Origin: an uncultured Oscillospiraceae bacterium
GTDB lineage: Bacteria; Bacillota; Clostridia; Oscillospirales; Oscillospiraceae
Assembly: GCA_934591745.1 (NCBI GenBank)
Contig: CAKTPQ010000004.1
Location: forward strand, 4,485-68,484
Length of the DNA stretch: 64,000 nt
Reading direction: 5' to 3'
A program made the position numbers and the translations under genes. The notes beneath the pieces are model-generated. The model was not told the DNA's origin and ran no database searches. It saw only the letters and a program-made list of their open reading frames with translations. This document shows, one piece after another, positions 8,441 to 16,974 of this stretch (positions are counted from its first letter, which is position 1; each line of letters begins with the position of its first letter).

Positions 8441-10522
8441 TTACTCAACGCCCCGGTAGAACAGCCCTCTCGTCAGGTCCTCCGGCGCCCAGTCTCCGCC
8501 GTTCCGGTACCGCCGCAGCACGCGGGCGCACTGCTCCGGCGTCTCCGTGGTGAACCGCAGCCGGCCGTAGGTCAGGCCGCAGCGCCGCATCTCCGGCTTG
8601 TCGGCCAGAAACAGCGTTTTGCTGTTCTGTATCTCGCACCGGCAGCCGTAGCCGCAGGTCACGGGGAACTGTGCACCGGTACGGTCGGTAAGGATGCTGC
8701 CCGCTCCGTGGCTGCAGCCCGGGCCGCACCGGGTGACACAGTTTTCCGTCACCATCAGCGGCAGCCGTCCGTAGACCACAGCCTCGCAGGGCAGGTACTT
8801 CTTCAGATCGCGGATCTGCTGCCACCGCAGCTCGAAGGACACCGCGGCAGAGTCCAGTCCCTGCTCCCGCCAGAACAGCAGAGCGCGGGAGTTGAAGATG
8901 TTCAGCCCGCAGTCGCCCCGCAGCGTCCGCCCTAGCCCTCGCACAATGGGCAGGTGGCCCAGATTGCCTATGCTGACGGAGGAGGCCTCCGGGTGCCGCT
9001 GCAGCAGCTGCCGCAGCGGCACCTCGTCCGCCGTCCGGAAAATGCGGGGCAGCACGGCGCACAGCTCCGTTTCGCCCCAGTCCAGTCCGGCGTCCAGCTT
9101 ATCCAATTCCTCTATGGGCACATACACGATGGCGGGCCTTTCCGCCAGCAGCGCCGCCGTGACCTGCTCCGCCTTCAGCACCGAGCAGGTAAAGCGCATA
9201 TCCTGCCCGCCCTCCGGTGCATCCGGCAGGGGAGGGACGGGCAGCTCCCGGCGGGGCGGGATGTCTACCCGCCGCTTTGCCAGCTCCTCCAGCAGCTCCC
9301 GGCGCAGACCGTTGACGGTGCTGGCGGACACCATCAGCCCCTCGTCCAGCTCCATTTCGATATTGTCTGCCGTGAATACGGTGCCGCCGGTCTTGCTCAG
9401 CCGCTGCCGCAGCTCCTCCGCCGTCACCGCCCGGTTCCGGGCTTCCTCCGGAATATCGCCCTGCGCCATGGCCATGGCGACGCCGTGGTGGACGGTACAG
9501 GCGCCGCTCAGCCGCACCGGCTGGCCCCGGCGCACCGTCAGACGGAGGTTCACCGGTATTTTCCGGTTTTCCCGTCCGTTTTCGTATGTCTCGCGGGCGG
9601 CGGCGAACAGCTCCTTTGGCTCCGGTGCGTTTTCCGGACGGGTGCCGAACATCTGAGGGCCCTTTTTCCCCAGCCAGTACCCGTCGGTAAACCCGCTGCG
9701 GGAGAAGGCCTGCTCCAGCTGACGGGCTTCCTCCGCCGTAGGACGGCGCTTTTCATCGAGCAGCCGCCGGTAGATGCCGGTGATGACCGCTACATACTCC
9801 GGCCGCTTCATGCGGCCCTCCAGCTTGAGGCAGTCCACGCCCATCTCCTCCATCTCCGCCAGATACGCCGACAGGTTGGCGTCCTTCAGGCTCAGAGGGT
9901 GTCCGCCCCGGCAGGGACCGTCCACGCCGTAGGGCAGGCGGCAGGGCTGGGCGCAGGCGCCCCGGTTGCCGCTGCGCTCGCCCACCACGGCGCTCATCTC
10001 GCACTGGCCGGAGTAGCACATGCACAGCGCGCCGTGGACGAACGCCTCGATCTGGGCGGGGCACCCGGCGCAGATCTCCCGCACCTCGTCCCGGGAAAGC
10101 TCACGGGCCAGCACCACCCGCTCCATGCCCAGCGCGGCGGCCTCGTTGGCGCCGCCCAGAGTGAACAGGCTCATCTGTGTGCTGGCGTGGAGGGGCACGT
10201 CCGGCACGATCTCCCGCGCCAGCGTCAGAAGCCCCCAGTCCTGTACCAGTATGGCGTCCACACCCATGGCGCTGGCCTTGCGCAGCGCCTCCGCCGCCTG
10301 CACCAGCTCCCGGTCGGTCAGCAGGGTGTTCAGCGTCAGAAAGACCCGCACGCCCCGCAGATGGCAATACGCCACCGCCGACGCGAATTCCTCGTCGGTA
10401 AAGTTTTTGGCGCTGCGCCGCGCATTGAACGCACCGAAGCCCATATACACCGCATCCGCGCCGGACTGGACGGCGGCGATGAGAGAGTCAAAGCCGCCGG
10501 CGGGGGAGAGAAGCTCCATCAT
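8441..10522 (-). CDS. U32-family peptidase / RlhA-like protein with DUF3656 domain
   Basis: The 693-residue protein begins ELLSPAGGFDSLIAAVQSGADAVYMG, the hallmark of the U32 family. The conserved cysteine cluster ALCMCYSGQCEMS and RGACAQPCRLPY lies near residues 165-195; in RlhA/TrhP-type members such cysteines serve RNA hydroxylation. The C-terminal half corresponds to the DUF3656 region and ends with another Cys-rich part (NCVTRCGPGCSHG, GYGCRCEIQNSK). Whether it is a protease or an RNA-modifying enzyme cannot be decided here. Its start (ATGATG at 10519-10522) overlaps the zapA stop, so the two genes are translationally linked. Confidence 0.88.
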   Translation of the reverse strand: MMELLSPAGGFDSLIAAVQSGADAVYMGFGAFNARRSAKNFTDEEFASAVAYCHLRGVRVFLTLNTLLTDRELVQAAEALRKASAMGVDAILVQDWGLLTLAREIVPDVPLHASTQMSLFTLGGANEAAALGMERVVLARELSRDEVREICAGCPAQIEAFVHGALCMCYSGQCEMSAVVGERSGNRGACAQPCRLPYGVDGPCRGGHPLSLKDANLSAYLAEMEEMGVDCLKLEGRMKRPEYVAVITGIYRRLLDEKRRPTAEEARQLEQAFSRSGFTDGYWLGKKGPQMFGTRPENAPEPKELFAAARETYENGRENRKIPVNLRLTVRRGQPVRLSGACTVHHGVAMAMAQGDIPEEARNRAVTAEELRQRLSKTGGTVFTADNIEMELDEGLMVSASTVNGLRRELLEELAKRRVDIPPRRELPVPPLPDAPEGGQDMRFTCSVLKAEQVTAALLAERPAIVYVPIEELDKLDAGLDWGETELCAVLPRIFRTADEVPLRQLLQRHPEASSVSIGNLGHLPIVRGLGRTLRGDCGLNIFNSRALLFWREQGLDSAAVSFELRWQQIRDLKKYLPCEAVVYGRLPLMVTENCVTRCGPGCSHGAGSILTDRTGAQFPVTCGYGCRCEIQNSKTLFLADKPEMRRCGLTYGRLRFTTETPEQCARVLRRYRNGGDWAPEDLTRGLFYRGVE

Positions 10523-10836
10523 CCCTTGCGGTTCTGCTGGGACTGCAGCTTGCGGCGCAGCTCGGCGGCCTCGTTCTTGGCGCGGCTGGCCTCGTCCAGA
10601 TAGGTCTTCAGCTGGCGGCGCAGGTTATCGGCATTCTCCTGTGCCTTGCACAGCTCGTCCGCCAGATTCACGGCGGCCAGCACGGCAGCGTTGTCGCGGC
10701 TCATGTGGGCGCCGTCCATCAGCTGACGCATCTCACCGTCCACCATAGCGCCTACCTTCTCCATGTAGGCCGCGTCCTCCTCCGCCACCAGCGTATACTC
10801 CGTGCCGCAGATGGTCATCGTTACCCGATTCGCCAT
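10519..10836 (-). CDS. zapA: Cell-division protein ZapA
   Basis: FtsZ-ring-associated protein. The 105 residues have the ZapA pattern: a beta strand start (NRVTMTICGTEYTLVAEEDAAYM), a helix with MSRDNAAVLAAVNLADEL, then a C-terminal coiled coil (residues about 65-100). It is the first gene of a two-gene unit with the U32 gene, overlapping it by one codon. A good extended -10 promoter lies upstream. Confidence 0.93.
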   Translation of the reverse strand: MANRVTMTICGTEYTLVAEEDAAYMEKVGAMVDGEMRQLMDGAHMSRDNAAVLAAVNLADELCKAQENADNLRRQLKTYLDEASRAKNEAAELRRKLQSQQNRKG

Positions 10837-10897
10837 AGGTCAACCTCCTCTGTGTATCCGTAAAAATTCTACTGGTAGAGATGCTTATACAGCATCC

Positions 10898-10925
10898 ATT
10901 ATAGCACAATTTCCCGGCGTGGAAA
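10898..10925 (-). promoter_or_regulatory. Putative zapA promoter
   Basis: Minus strand TTTCCA, 16-base spacer, then TATAAT preceded by TGC (extended -10). It lies 62 bases upstream of the zapA ATG. Confidence 0.55.
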
Positions 10926-10974
10926 GTGTATTTTGCCGAAAAGCGGAAATTTGTAAAAATGTGACCGCTCCCGC

Positions 10975-11003
10975 TTTACGCCGCTCCACTTTTCATGTAA
11001 AAT
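10975..11003 (+). promoter_or_regulatory. Putative promoter of the dnaD-like/dnaC-like operon
   Basis: TTTACG, 17-base spacer, TAAAAT. A strong AAAAAGGAGG ribosome site follows at 11016-11025 before the ATG at 11035. It diverges from the zapA promoter. Confidence 0.5.
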
Positions 11004-11034
11004 AGGGGCACTGATAAAAAAGGAGGCCCTGTCC

Positions 11035-11958
11035 ATGAGCGGCTATATCCTCCGGGGCGGACAAGAGAATATGACCCTGCCCGCCGCGGCGGTGGAGAGT
11101 CTGCTCAAGCGGGGCGAGGGCGACGCGGCCCTGCTGTATCTGGCGCTGCAGCGGTTTGGCCGGGGCGTCACGCCGGAGGAGCTGGAGCGCGTACTGCCCA
11201 CCATGAGCCGCCTGCGCATGGACGCGGCGGAGGGCGTTCTGCAGGAGCTGGGTCTGCTGCCCCGGCCCCAGCAGCTCCGCCCGGAACCGGCGGCGGAACG
11301 GCCCGCCTACTCTACGGAGGACATCACCGCCCTGCTGACGGACAACGAGGGCTTCCGCCTGCTGATCCCCCAGGCGGAGCAGCAGCTGGGCAAGAAGCTG
11401 CGCACCGCCGACCTGCAGATCCTGGCGGGACTGTACGACGACCTGGGCCTGCCGGCGGATGTGATCTACCTGCTGCTGTGCCACTGTGTGGAGCGTGCCA
11501 AGGCCCAGTGGGGCGAGGGACGCCGCCCCACCATGCGGCAGGTCGAGAAGGAGGGCTACCACTGGGCGCAGCTGGGGCTTTTCGATCAGGTCAGCGCCGC
11601 CGCCTACCTGCGGACATGGAGCCGCCGCCGTCAGAAGATGGGGGCGTACATGCAGGCGCTGCACCTGCCCGACCGTCCCCCGGTGGAGGCGGAGAGCCGC
11701 TACATCGCGGACTGGATGGACATGGGTTTCCCGCCGGAGACGGTGGCCATGGCCTACGAGCGGACGGTGTTTTACAAGAAGGACATGAACTGGCGCTATC
11801 TCAACGGCATCCTGCACCGCTGGCACGACAGCGGCTGGCACACCCCCCAGCAGGTGGAGCGGGGCGAGGCGCGCAAGCCCGCCCGGACGCCGCCCGCCGA
11901 CGGCGGCCAGCCCGGCGGTCAGCAGAATGCGTGGATGCGCCGGTATATCAAGAGGTGA
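11035..11958 (+). CDS. DnaD-domain replication initiation protein
   Basis: The 307-residue cytosolic protein belongs to the DnaD/DnaB_2 family that helps load the replicative helicase in Firmicutes. The N-terminal 80 residues are a winged-helix-like domain. The middle (about 110-180) resembles DnaD_N/DDBH2 helices (ADLQILAGLYDDLGLPADVIYLLLCHC). The C-terminus has the family YxxxI-like motif, here MNWRYLNGILHRWHDSGWHT at about 247-266. The gene is followed four bases later by the helicase-loader-like ATPase, so the two probably act together at the origin. The start is supported by AAGGAGG. Confidence 0.9.
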   Translation: MSGYILRGGQENMTLPAAAVESLLKRGEGDAALLYLALQRFGRGVTPEELERVLPTMSRLRMDAAEGVLQELGLLPRPQQLRPEPAAERPAYSTEDITALLTDNEGFRLLIPQAEQQLGKKLRTADLQILAGLYDDLGLPADVIYLLLCHCVERAKAQWGEGRRPTMRQVEKEGYHWAQLGLFDQVSAAAYLRTWSRRRQKMGAYMQALHLPDRPPVEAESRYIADWMDMGFPPETVAMAYERTVFYKKDMNWRYLNGILHRWHDSGWHTPQQVERGEARKPARTPPADGGQPGGQQNAWMRRYIKR

Positions 11959-11962
11959 CGAT

Positions 11963-12952
11963 ATGGCATACGACGGCAGGATCATGCAGCGGGCGCTGGC
12001 CCGCTTTGACGAGGACAAGCAGCGCCGCGCCTCCCAGCTGGAGCAGCGGCGGCGCACAGCCTATGCCCGGGCGCCCCGGCTGGCGGAGATCGACAAGGAG
12101 CTGCGGGGCACCATGAGCCGCATCATCTCCTCCGCGCTGGCGCGGGGCACCGACCCGCTGCCCGCCATCCGGGTGCTGCGGGACGAAAACCTCCAGCTCC
12201 AGCGGGAGCGGACGCAGCTCCTGGCCTCGCTGGGTTATCCGGCGGACTGGCTGGAGGAAAAGCCGGCCTGCGCCCAGTGCGGTGACACCGGCTATGTACG
12301 GGGCGGCGTGTGCCAGTGCCTGCGGGCCTGCTACGCCCGGGAGCAGCTGGCGGAGCTGTCCCGCCTGCTGCCGCTGGGGGAGGACAGCTTCGAGACCTTC
12401 AGCTTCGACTGGTACGACAGCGCGGTGCAGCCAGCCTTCGGCGTGTCGCCCAGGGAGAATATGGAGCGCAACTTCGACGTCTGCCGGGACTACGCCTATC
12501 AGTTCGACAGAGGCGGCGGCAGCCTCCTGCTGTCCGGCGGCACGGGGCTGGGCAAGACATTCCTCTCCGCCTGTATCGCACGGGTGGTCAGCGAAAACGG
12601 TTTTTCCGTGGTATATGACACCGCCGCCAGCGTGTTCGGCCGGTTCGAGGATGCCAAGTTCCGCCGGGATGACGGCGGCAGCGAGGACGCGGACCGCTGC
12701 ATGAAGTGCGACCTGCTGATCCTGGACGACCTGGGCACGGAGATGACCACCGCCTTCGTCCAGAGCGCCCTGTACCAGATCATCAACGGACGTCTGATGG
12801 AGAAGCGTGCCACCATCATCAGCACCAATCTGGCCCCGGAGGACATCGGGAGCCGCTACGGACAGGCGGTGCGCTCCCGGCTGGAGGGGGAGTACGAGAT
12901 CCTGCCCTTCTTCGGCGAGGATATCCGCCGCCTGAAGCGCGAGCGGCAGTAA
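11963..12952 (+). CDS. DnaC/DnaI-like helicase loader ATPase
   Basis: AAA+ ATP-binding protein of 329 residues from the ATG at 11963 (AGAGGTG just upstream). The N-terminus is helical. A zinc-ribbon-like cluster follows at about residues 100-125 (CAQCGDTGYV...CQC...C). The AAA+ domain has Walker A GGTGLGKT, Walker B LLILDDLG and sensor IISTN. This matches the DnaI/DnaC helicase loaders of Firmicutes. Its position after a DnaD-domain gene supports a replication-restart or initiation role. A hairpin terminator follows. Confidence 0.92.
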   Translation: MAYDGRIMQRALARFDEDKQRRASQLEQRRRTAYARAPRLAEIDKELRGTMSRIISSALARGTDPLPAIRVLRDENLQLQRERTQLLASLGYPADWLEEKPACAQCGDTGYVRGGVCQCLRACYAREQLAELSRLLPLGEDSFETFSFDWYDSAVQPAFGVSPRENMERNFDVCRDYAYQFDRGGGSLLLSGGTGLGKTFLSACIARVVSENGFSVVYDTAASVFGRFEDAKFRRDDGGSEDADRCMKCDLLILDDLGTEMTTAFVQSALYQIINGRLMEKRATIISTNLAPEDIGSRYGQAVRSRLEGEYEILPFFGEDIRRLKRERQ

Positions 12953-12973
12953 ATTTGTCAAATAACCGCAAAG

Positions 12974-12999
12974 AAAGACGCCAAACGGCGTCTTTTTTT
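12974..12999 (+). terminator. Rho-independent terminator after the dnaC-like gene
   Basis: AAAGACGCC, loop AAAC-type, GGCGTCTTT, followed by a run of T. Confidence 0.85.
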
Positions 13000-13091
13000 G
13001 CGTAAGACACAACTTTTTTCGGATTTCCCGACACTTTGTGCCCTGTTTCGCGGCGTCCGCGCCGTACAATGGAGCAAAGGAGGGGAAGACC

Positions 13092-13922
13092 ATGAAAAAG
13101 ACCCAGAAGGGAGAGTTCCTGTCCAGCCGCGTCCGCTACATACCCATCAACACGGTGCGGCCCAATCCCCAGCAGCCCCGGCGCAGCTTTGACGAGGCGG
13201 CGCTGCGGGAGCTGGCGGACAGCATCCGCGCCTACGGCATCCTGCAGCCCCTGACGGTGCGGGACAAGGGCGGCTTCTACGAGCTGGTGGCGGGGGAGCG
13301 CCGGCTCCGCGCCGCCCGCATTGCCGGCCTGCGGGAGGTGCCCTGCCTTGTGGCGGAGGTGGGGGAGGAGGACGCGGCGCTGCTGGCCCTCATCGAAAAC
13401 CTCCAGCGCCGCGATCTGGACTATATGGAGGAGGCGGCAGCCATCGCCCGGCTCATCCGGCGCTACGGCCTGTCCCAGCAGCAGGCAGCGGACAAGCTGG
13501 GCAAGTCCCAGCCCGCCATCGCCAACAAGCTGCGCCTGCTGCGGCTGGCGCCGCCGGTGACCGATTGCCTGCGGCAGTATGGCCTGACGGAGCGCCACGC
13601 CCGGACGCTGCTGCGGCTCAACGACCCGGCCCAGCAGCTGGCGGCGGCGCGGCATATGGGGCAGCGGGGGCTGAACGTGGCCCAGGCGGAGCAGTATGTG
13701 GACGCGCTGACGGCGGAGAACCGGACGCAGCCGCCTCACCGCCGCCCCACCTATATCATCAAGGATGTGCGCCTGTTCCTCAACAGCGTGGAGCGGGGCG
13801 TCCGGCTGATGCAGTCGGCGGGGGTAGGCGCGGAGGTGGGCCGCCGGGACACGGACGAGGAGATCCTCCTGACCATCCACATCCCCAAGCGCCGCCCCGT
13901 GGCTGTTGTTACGGAATCGTAA
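13092..13922 (+). CDS. noc: ParB-family nucleoid-occlusion-like protein
   Basis: Second ParB paralogue of 276 residues. It has the N-terminal ParB/Srx fold with NPQQPRRSFDE and GERRLR, and a central helix-turn-helix (LSQQQAADKLGKSQPAIANKL). It resembles Noc, which binds its own sites and keeps Z-rings off the nucleoid. It lacks the KGLGKGLG ParA-stimulating tail of the first ParB, as expected for Noc. I start at the ATG at 13092 (MKKTQKGEF), which has AGGAGGGG upstream. Discrimination between Noc and a second ParB rests on this N-terminus and on separation from parA. Confidence 0.85.
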   Translation: MKKTQKGEFLSSRVRYIPINTVRPNPQQPRRSFDEAALRELADSIRAYGILQPLTVRDKGGFYELVAGERRLRAARIAGLREVPCLVAEVGEEDAALLALIENLQRRDLDYMEEAAAIARLIRRYGLSQQQAADKLGKSQPAIANKLRLLRLAPPVTDCLRQYGLTERHARTLLRLNDPAQQLAAARHMGQRGLNVAQAEQYVDALTAENRTQPPHRRPTYIIKDVRLFLNSVERGVRLMQSAGVGAEVGRRDTDEEILLTIHIPKRRPVAVVTES

Positions 13923-13923
13923 C
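13908..13923. repeat. Inverted repeat across the noc stop codon
   Basis: GTTACG, 4-base centre GAAT, CGTAAC; perfect 6-bp arms spanning the TAA stop of noc. No T run follows, so it is not a standard terminator. An operator or a chance palindrome is possible. Confidence 0.4.
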
Positions 13924-14004
13924 CCATTTCCGGCCGGTCTGTGGTATCATGGGCAAACACAGGGTATGTGCCCTGTAAAGACCGGAAAAAGGAGGGGACA
14001 TTCT

Positions 14005-15675
14005 GTGGAAGAGACGAACAACATGTCCTCTGTGACTGTAAATGGGGACGGCGCGGCCGTGGCCGTCCCGGAAAAGACCCCCATGAGCGGGGGCAAAAAG
14101 GCGGCGCTGATCGTCGGCATCGTACTGGGCGTGCTGGCGCTGGCCTATCTGGCCGCCTGCGTGGTGACGCAGACCGTCTACGGCAGCACCGCCTTTCCCC
14201 ACACGGACGTGCTGGGACTGGACGTTTCCAGGCTCTCCGACCAACAGATCGAAGCGCTGTGGGAGGAAAAAGGCCCGCAGCTCCTGAAGGACACCGCGAT
14301 CTCCCTGATGGAGGACGGCGCGGCCATCGGCGACGTATCGCTGGAGACGCTGGGCGTCACCGTGACGCCGCAGGCCGCGGCCATTGCCGCCGGAGCCTCC
14401 CAGCGGTACGAGAGCTGGGGCGGCGGTGCGCTGGCCTGGCTGCGCGGCGGCTGGGCGTACATACACAGCTGGTTCGGCCAGACCTCCGCCGTGCCGCAGC
14501 TCACCGTGGATGCCGCGGCGCTGGATACCGCCTGTGACGATCTGGCCGCCAGCCTGAACTGCACGGTGGTGGACGGCGGCTACCGTCTGGAAAAGGGCGA
14601 GGGTCTGTATATCACCAAGCCCGCCGACGGCCGCATGCTGGACGCGCAGAAGCTGGAGGGCGACCTGACCGCCATGCTGCAAAGCGGCGTGCTGACGCCG
14701 GTGGTGTGTACCTATCAGGAGAAGAAGGCCCAGACCGTGGACGTACAGGCGCTCCACGACCAGCTGGCGGGCGAGAAGGCGGAAGCCGTCTGCGACAAGA
14801 CCACGGGTGAGCCTACGGAATCCCGGGTGGGCGTGGCCTTTGACGTATCTGCGGTGCAGGCGCAGCTGGATGCCGCCGCACCGGGCGCGGAGTTCCTGGC
14901 GGACGCCCAGGTGGAGTTCCCCACCGTCTCCACCGAGGAGCTGCGGGAGTGCATGTTCCGGGACGTGCTGGGTACCTTCACCACCAAATGCGCCGGGCCG
15001 TGGGGCCGGCACCAGAACATCAAGCTGGCCTCCACTGCCATCAACGGCAAGATCTACAACCCCGGCGAGGAGTTCTGGTACAACTCCACGGTGGGGCAGC
15101 GCACGGCGGCCCGCGGCTATCAGGAGGCCGGCGTCTATGAGGCCGGGCGCACCACCACCGGTATCGGCGGCGGCATCTGCCAGGTGTCCTCCACGCTGTA
15201 CTACGCGGTACTGCTCAGCGATCTGGACATCGTCCTGCGCTACTGCCACATGTTCAACCCCGGCTACATGCCCATCGGCTGCGACGCCACGGTGAGCTGG
15301 GGCGGGCCGGACTTCGCTTTCCGCAACAGCCGGGACTATCCCATCAAGATCGTCACCTCCTACAACGACGACACCAACGAGCTGACCTGCACCATTCTGG
15401 GCACCAAGGTGGACGACCACTATGTGGTCATCACCAACGCGGTGCTGGCCAGCTACGACTACAAGACGGTCTATCAGGAGTCCCCGGACGTGGCGCCCGG
15501 CGATGAGGTCATCGACCAGTACGGCCACACCGGCTACTTCGTCCGCACATGGCGGAACATCTACGACGGCAACGACAACCTGCTGTCCAGCCGCGTGGAG
15601 GCGGACAGCCACTACGACGTGGGCAACAAGATCATTCTGGTGGCACCCGGTTACCTGCCGGACGACAACGCATAA
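14005..15675 (+). CDS. VanW-family membrane-anchored protein
   Basis: The 556-residue protein has an N-terminal membrane helix at about residues 33-54, so most of it lies outside the cell. A peptidoglycan-binding-type repeat region (PG_binding_4-like) follows. The VanW domain in the second half is recognised by FSxK-like/YNPGEEFWYNSTVG, TGIGGGICQVSSTLYYA and the conserved HMFNPGYMPIGCDATV. Function is unknown for the family, which is named after a gene in vanB clusters but is widespread in Clostridia. I use the GTG at 14005 (AAAGGAGGGG upstream); an ATG at 14023 is possible. A terminator follows, then a racemase. Confidence 0.88.
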   Translation: MEETNNMSSVTVNGDGAAVAVPEKTPMSGGKKAALIVGIVLGVLALAYLAACVVTQTVYGSTAFPHTDVLGLDVSRLSDQQIEALWEEKGPQLLKDTAISLMEDGAAIGDVSLETLGVTVTPQAAAIAAGASQRYESWGGGALAWLRGGWAYIHSWFGQTSAVPQLTVDAAALDTACDDLAASLNCTVVDGGYRLEKGEGLYITKPADGRMLDAQKLEGDLTAMLQSGVLTPVVCTYQEKKAQTVDVQALHDQLAGEKAEAVCDKTTGEPTESRVGVAFDVSAVQAQLDAAAPGAEFLADAQVEFPTVSTEELRECMFRDVLGTFTTKCAGPWGRHQNIKLASTAINGKIYNPGEEFWYNSTVGQRTAARGYQEAGVYEAGRTTTGIGGGICQVSSTLYYAVLLSDLDIVLRYCHMFNPGYMPIGCDATVSWGGPDFAFRNSRDYPIKIVTSYNDDTNELTCTILGTKVDDHYVVITNAVLASYDYKTVYQESPDVAPGDEVIDQYGHTGYFVRTWRNIYDGNDNLLSSRVEADSHYDVGNKIILVAPGYLPDDNA

Positions 15676-15679
15676 CGAA

Positions 15680-15714
15680 GGGGGCGCGGCTCTCTCAGAG
15701 CCGCGCCCCTTTTC
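15680..15714 (+). terminator. Rho-independent terminator after the VanW gene
   Basis: GC-rich stem GGGGCGCGGCTCT paired with AGAGCCGCGCCCC, then TTTT. Confidence 0.88.
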
Positions 15715-15778
15715 TGTTCTGTTTCTTGCAATTTCCTTAAGTGTTTCCGCCGAATCCCTTAAATCGCCGTGCCACCCG

Positions 15779-15806
15779 TTGCGTCCCGGCGCAGACCGCG
15801 TATAAT
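15779..15806 (+). promoter_or_regulatory. Putative alanine racemase promoter
   Basis: TTGCGT, 16-base spacer, TATAAT, 40 bases upstream of the GTG start. Confidence 0.5.
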
Positions 15807-15845
15807 CGACTTACAGACATCTCTTACGGAGAGGAGGCGGACGCC

Positions 15846-16931
15846 GTGCCTACATTTGTTGTTGACAGCGCGGCGCTGTCGCGCAATATCGAAAAGCTGC
15901 GGCGTTTTACGTCCGCGCAGATCATCGCCGTGGTCAAGGGCAACGGCTACGGGCTGGGTCTGGTACCCTACGCCCGCTTCCTGACGGCACAGGGTGTGGC
16001 GCTGCTGGCCGTCTCCACGGTGGAGGAGGCCGCCGCCCTGCGGGATGCCGGTATCACGGCGGAACTCCTGATGCTGTCCTCCACCGCGCTGCCGGAGGAG
16101 ATCGCCGCGCTGCTGGCGCGGGACGTGATCCTCACCGTCGGCTCCGCCGACGCGGCCCGCGCCGTGTCTGATGCCGCTGCGGCGCGGGGCGTTACCGCCC
16201 GCGTCCATGTGAAGCTGGACACCGGCATGGGACGATACGGCTTTTTACCGCAGGAGACGGCGGAGGCCGCCGCCCTGCTGCGGTTCCTGCCCGCCCTGCG
16301 GGTGGAGGGCGTGTTCACCCACTTTGCCGAGGCCGCTGACCGGAGGTGCACTGCCCGGCAGTATCGCCGCTTTGCCGCAGGCGTCCGCATCCTGCGCGCC
16401 GCCGGCATTGACCCTGGTCTGCGCCACGTCTGTGCCTCCACCGCGTTCTTGCGGTATCCGGAGCTGCATCTGGACGCGGTGCGCCTCGGTTCGGCGCTGC
16501 TGGGCCGGCTGTCCGTACCGGACACGCTGGGACTGGAAAAGATCGGCTGGCTGGAGACACGGGTAGCGGAGCTGAAAACGCTGCCCGCCGGATGGTCGGT
16601 GGGCTATACCGGCGCCTACCGCACCAAGCGGGAGATGCGGCTGGCGCTGCTGCCGGTGGGCTACACCAGCGGCATCGGCGTAACGGAGGAGCCCAACGCC
16701 CTGCGCCTGCGGGATCGGCTGCGCCGGGTGCTCCACGCCGGTCGCCGGCTGCTGCATACTGACGGCCTCACCGTCCAGATCAACGGGCACTGCTGCCCGG
16801 TGCGGGGCGTGGTGGCCGCCGCCCAGCTGGAGGCGGACGTGACGGAGCTGCCCTGCGCCGTGGGCGACACGGTGCGCGTCGAGGTGCGCCCCAAGTTTGT
16901 GGACAGCGGCATACCACGGGAATATCGATAA
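15846..16931 (+). CDS. alr: Alanine racemase family protein (PLP-dependent)
   Basis: The 361-residue fold-type III PLP enzyme would interconvert L- and D-alanine for peptidoglycan. The PLP lysine is residue 31 in AVVKGNGYGLG. HVKLDTGMGRYG and the tyrosine-bearing VGYTGAY and LPVGYTSG are present. The C-terminal beta domain is divergent: where typical Alr has a Cys-x-Met-Asp-type substrate-gate motif, this one reads GVVAAAQLEADVTE, and the tail ends PKFVDSGIPREYR. It could be a racemase of altered specificity. The GTG start at 15846 has GGAGAGGAGG upstream. It stands between its own promoter and a terminator. Confidence 0.82.
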   Translation: MPTFVVDSAALSRNIEKLRRFTSAQIIAVVKGNGYGLGLVPYARFLTAQGVALLAVSTVEEAAALRDAGITAELLMLSSTALPEEIAALLARDVILTVGSADAARAVSDAAAARGVTARVHVKLDTGMGRYGFLPQETAEAAALLRFLPALRVEGVFTHFAEAADRRCTARQYRRFAAGVRILRAAGIDPGLRHVCASTAFLRYPELHLDAVRLGSALLGRLSVPDTLGLEKIGWLETRVAELKTLPAGWSVGYTGAYRTKREMRLALLPVGYTSGIGVTEEPNALRLRDRLRRVLHAGRRLLHTDGLTVQINGHCCPVRGVVAAAQLEADVTELPCAVGDTVRVEVRPKFVDSGIPREYR

Positions 16932-16932
16932 A

Positions 16933-16967
16933 AAACCGCGTCAGGCTCACGCCTGACGCGGTTTCTC
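16933..16967. terminator. Bidirectional terminator between alr and prmA
   Basis: Stem AAACCGCGTCAGGC, loop TCAC, GCCTGACGCGGTTT, flanked by A run and T-rich sequence. It serves convergent genes. Confidence 0.85.
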
Positions 16968-16974
16968 GTTGTTG

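Noticed and set aside
10908..10928. Possible Noc-binding site (ATTTCCCG...GGAAAG)
   Set aside because: Arms resemble the Noc consensus but the centre is spaced wrongly and the match is partial.
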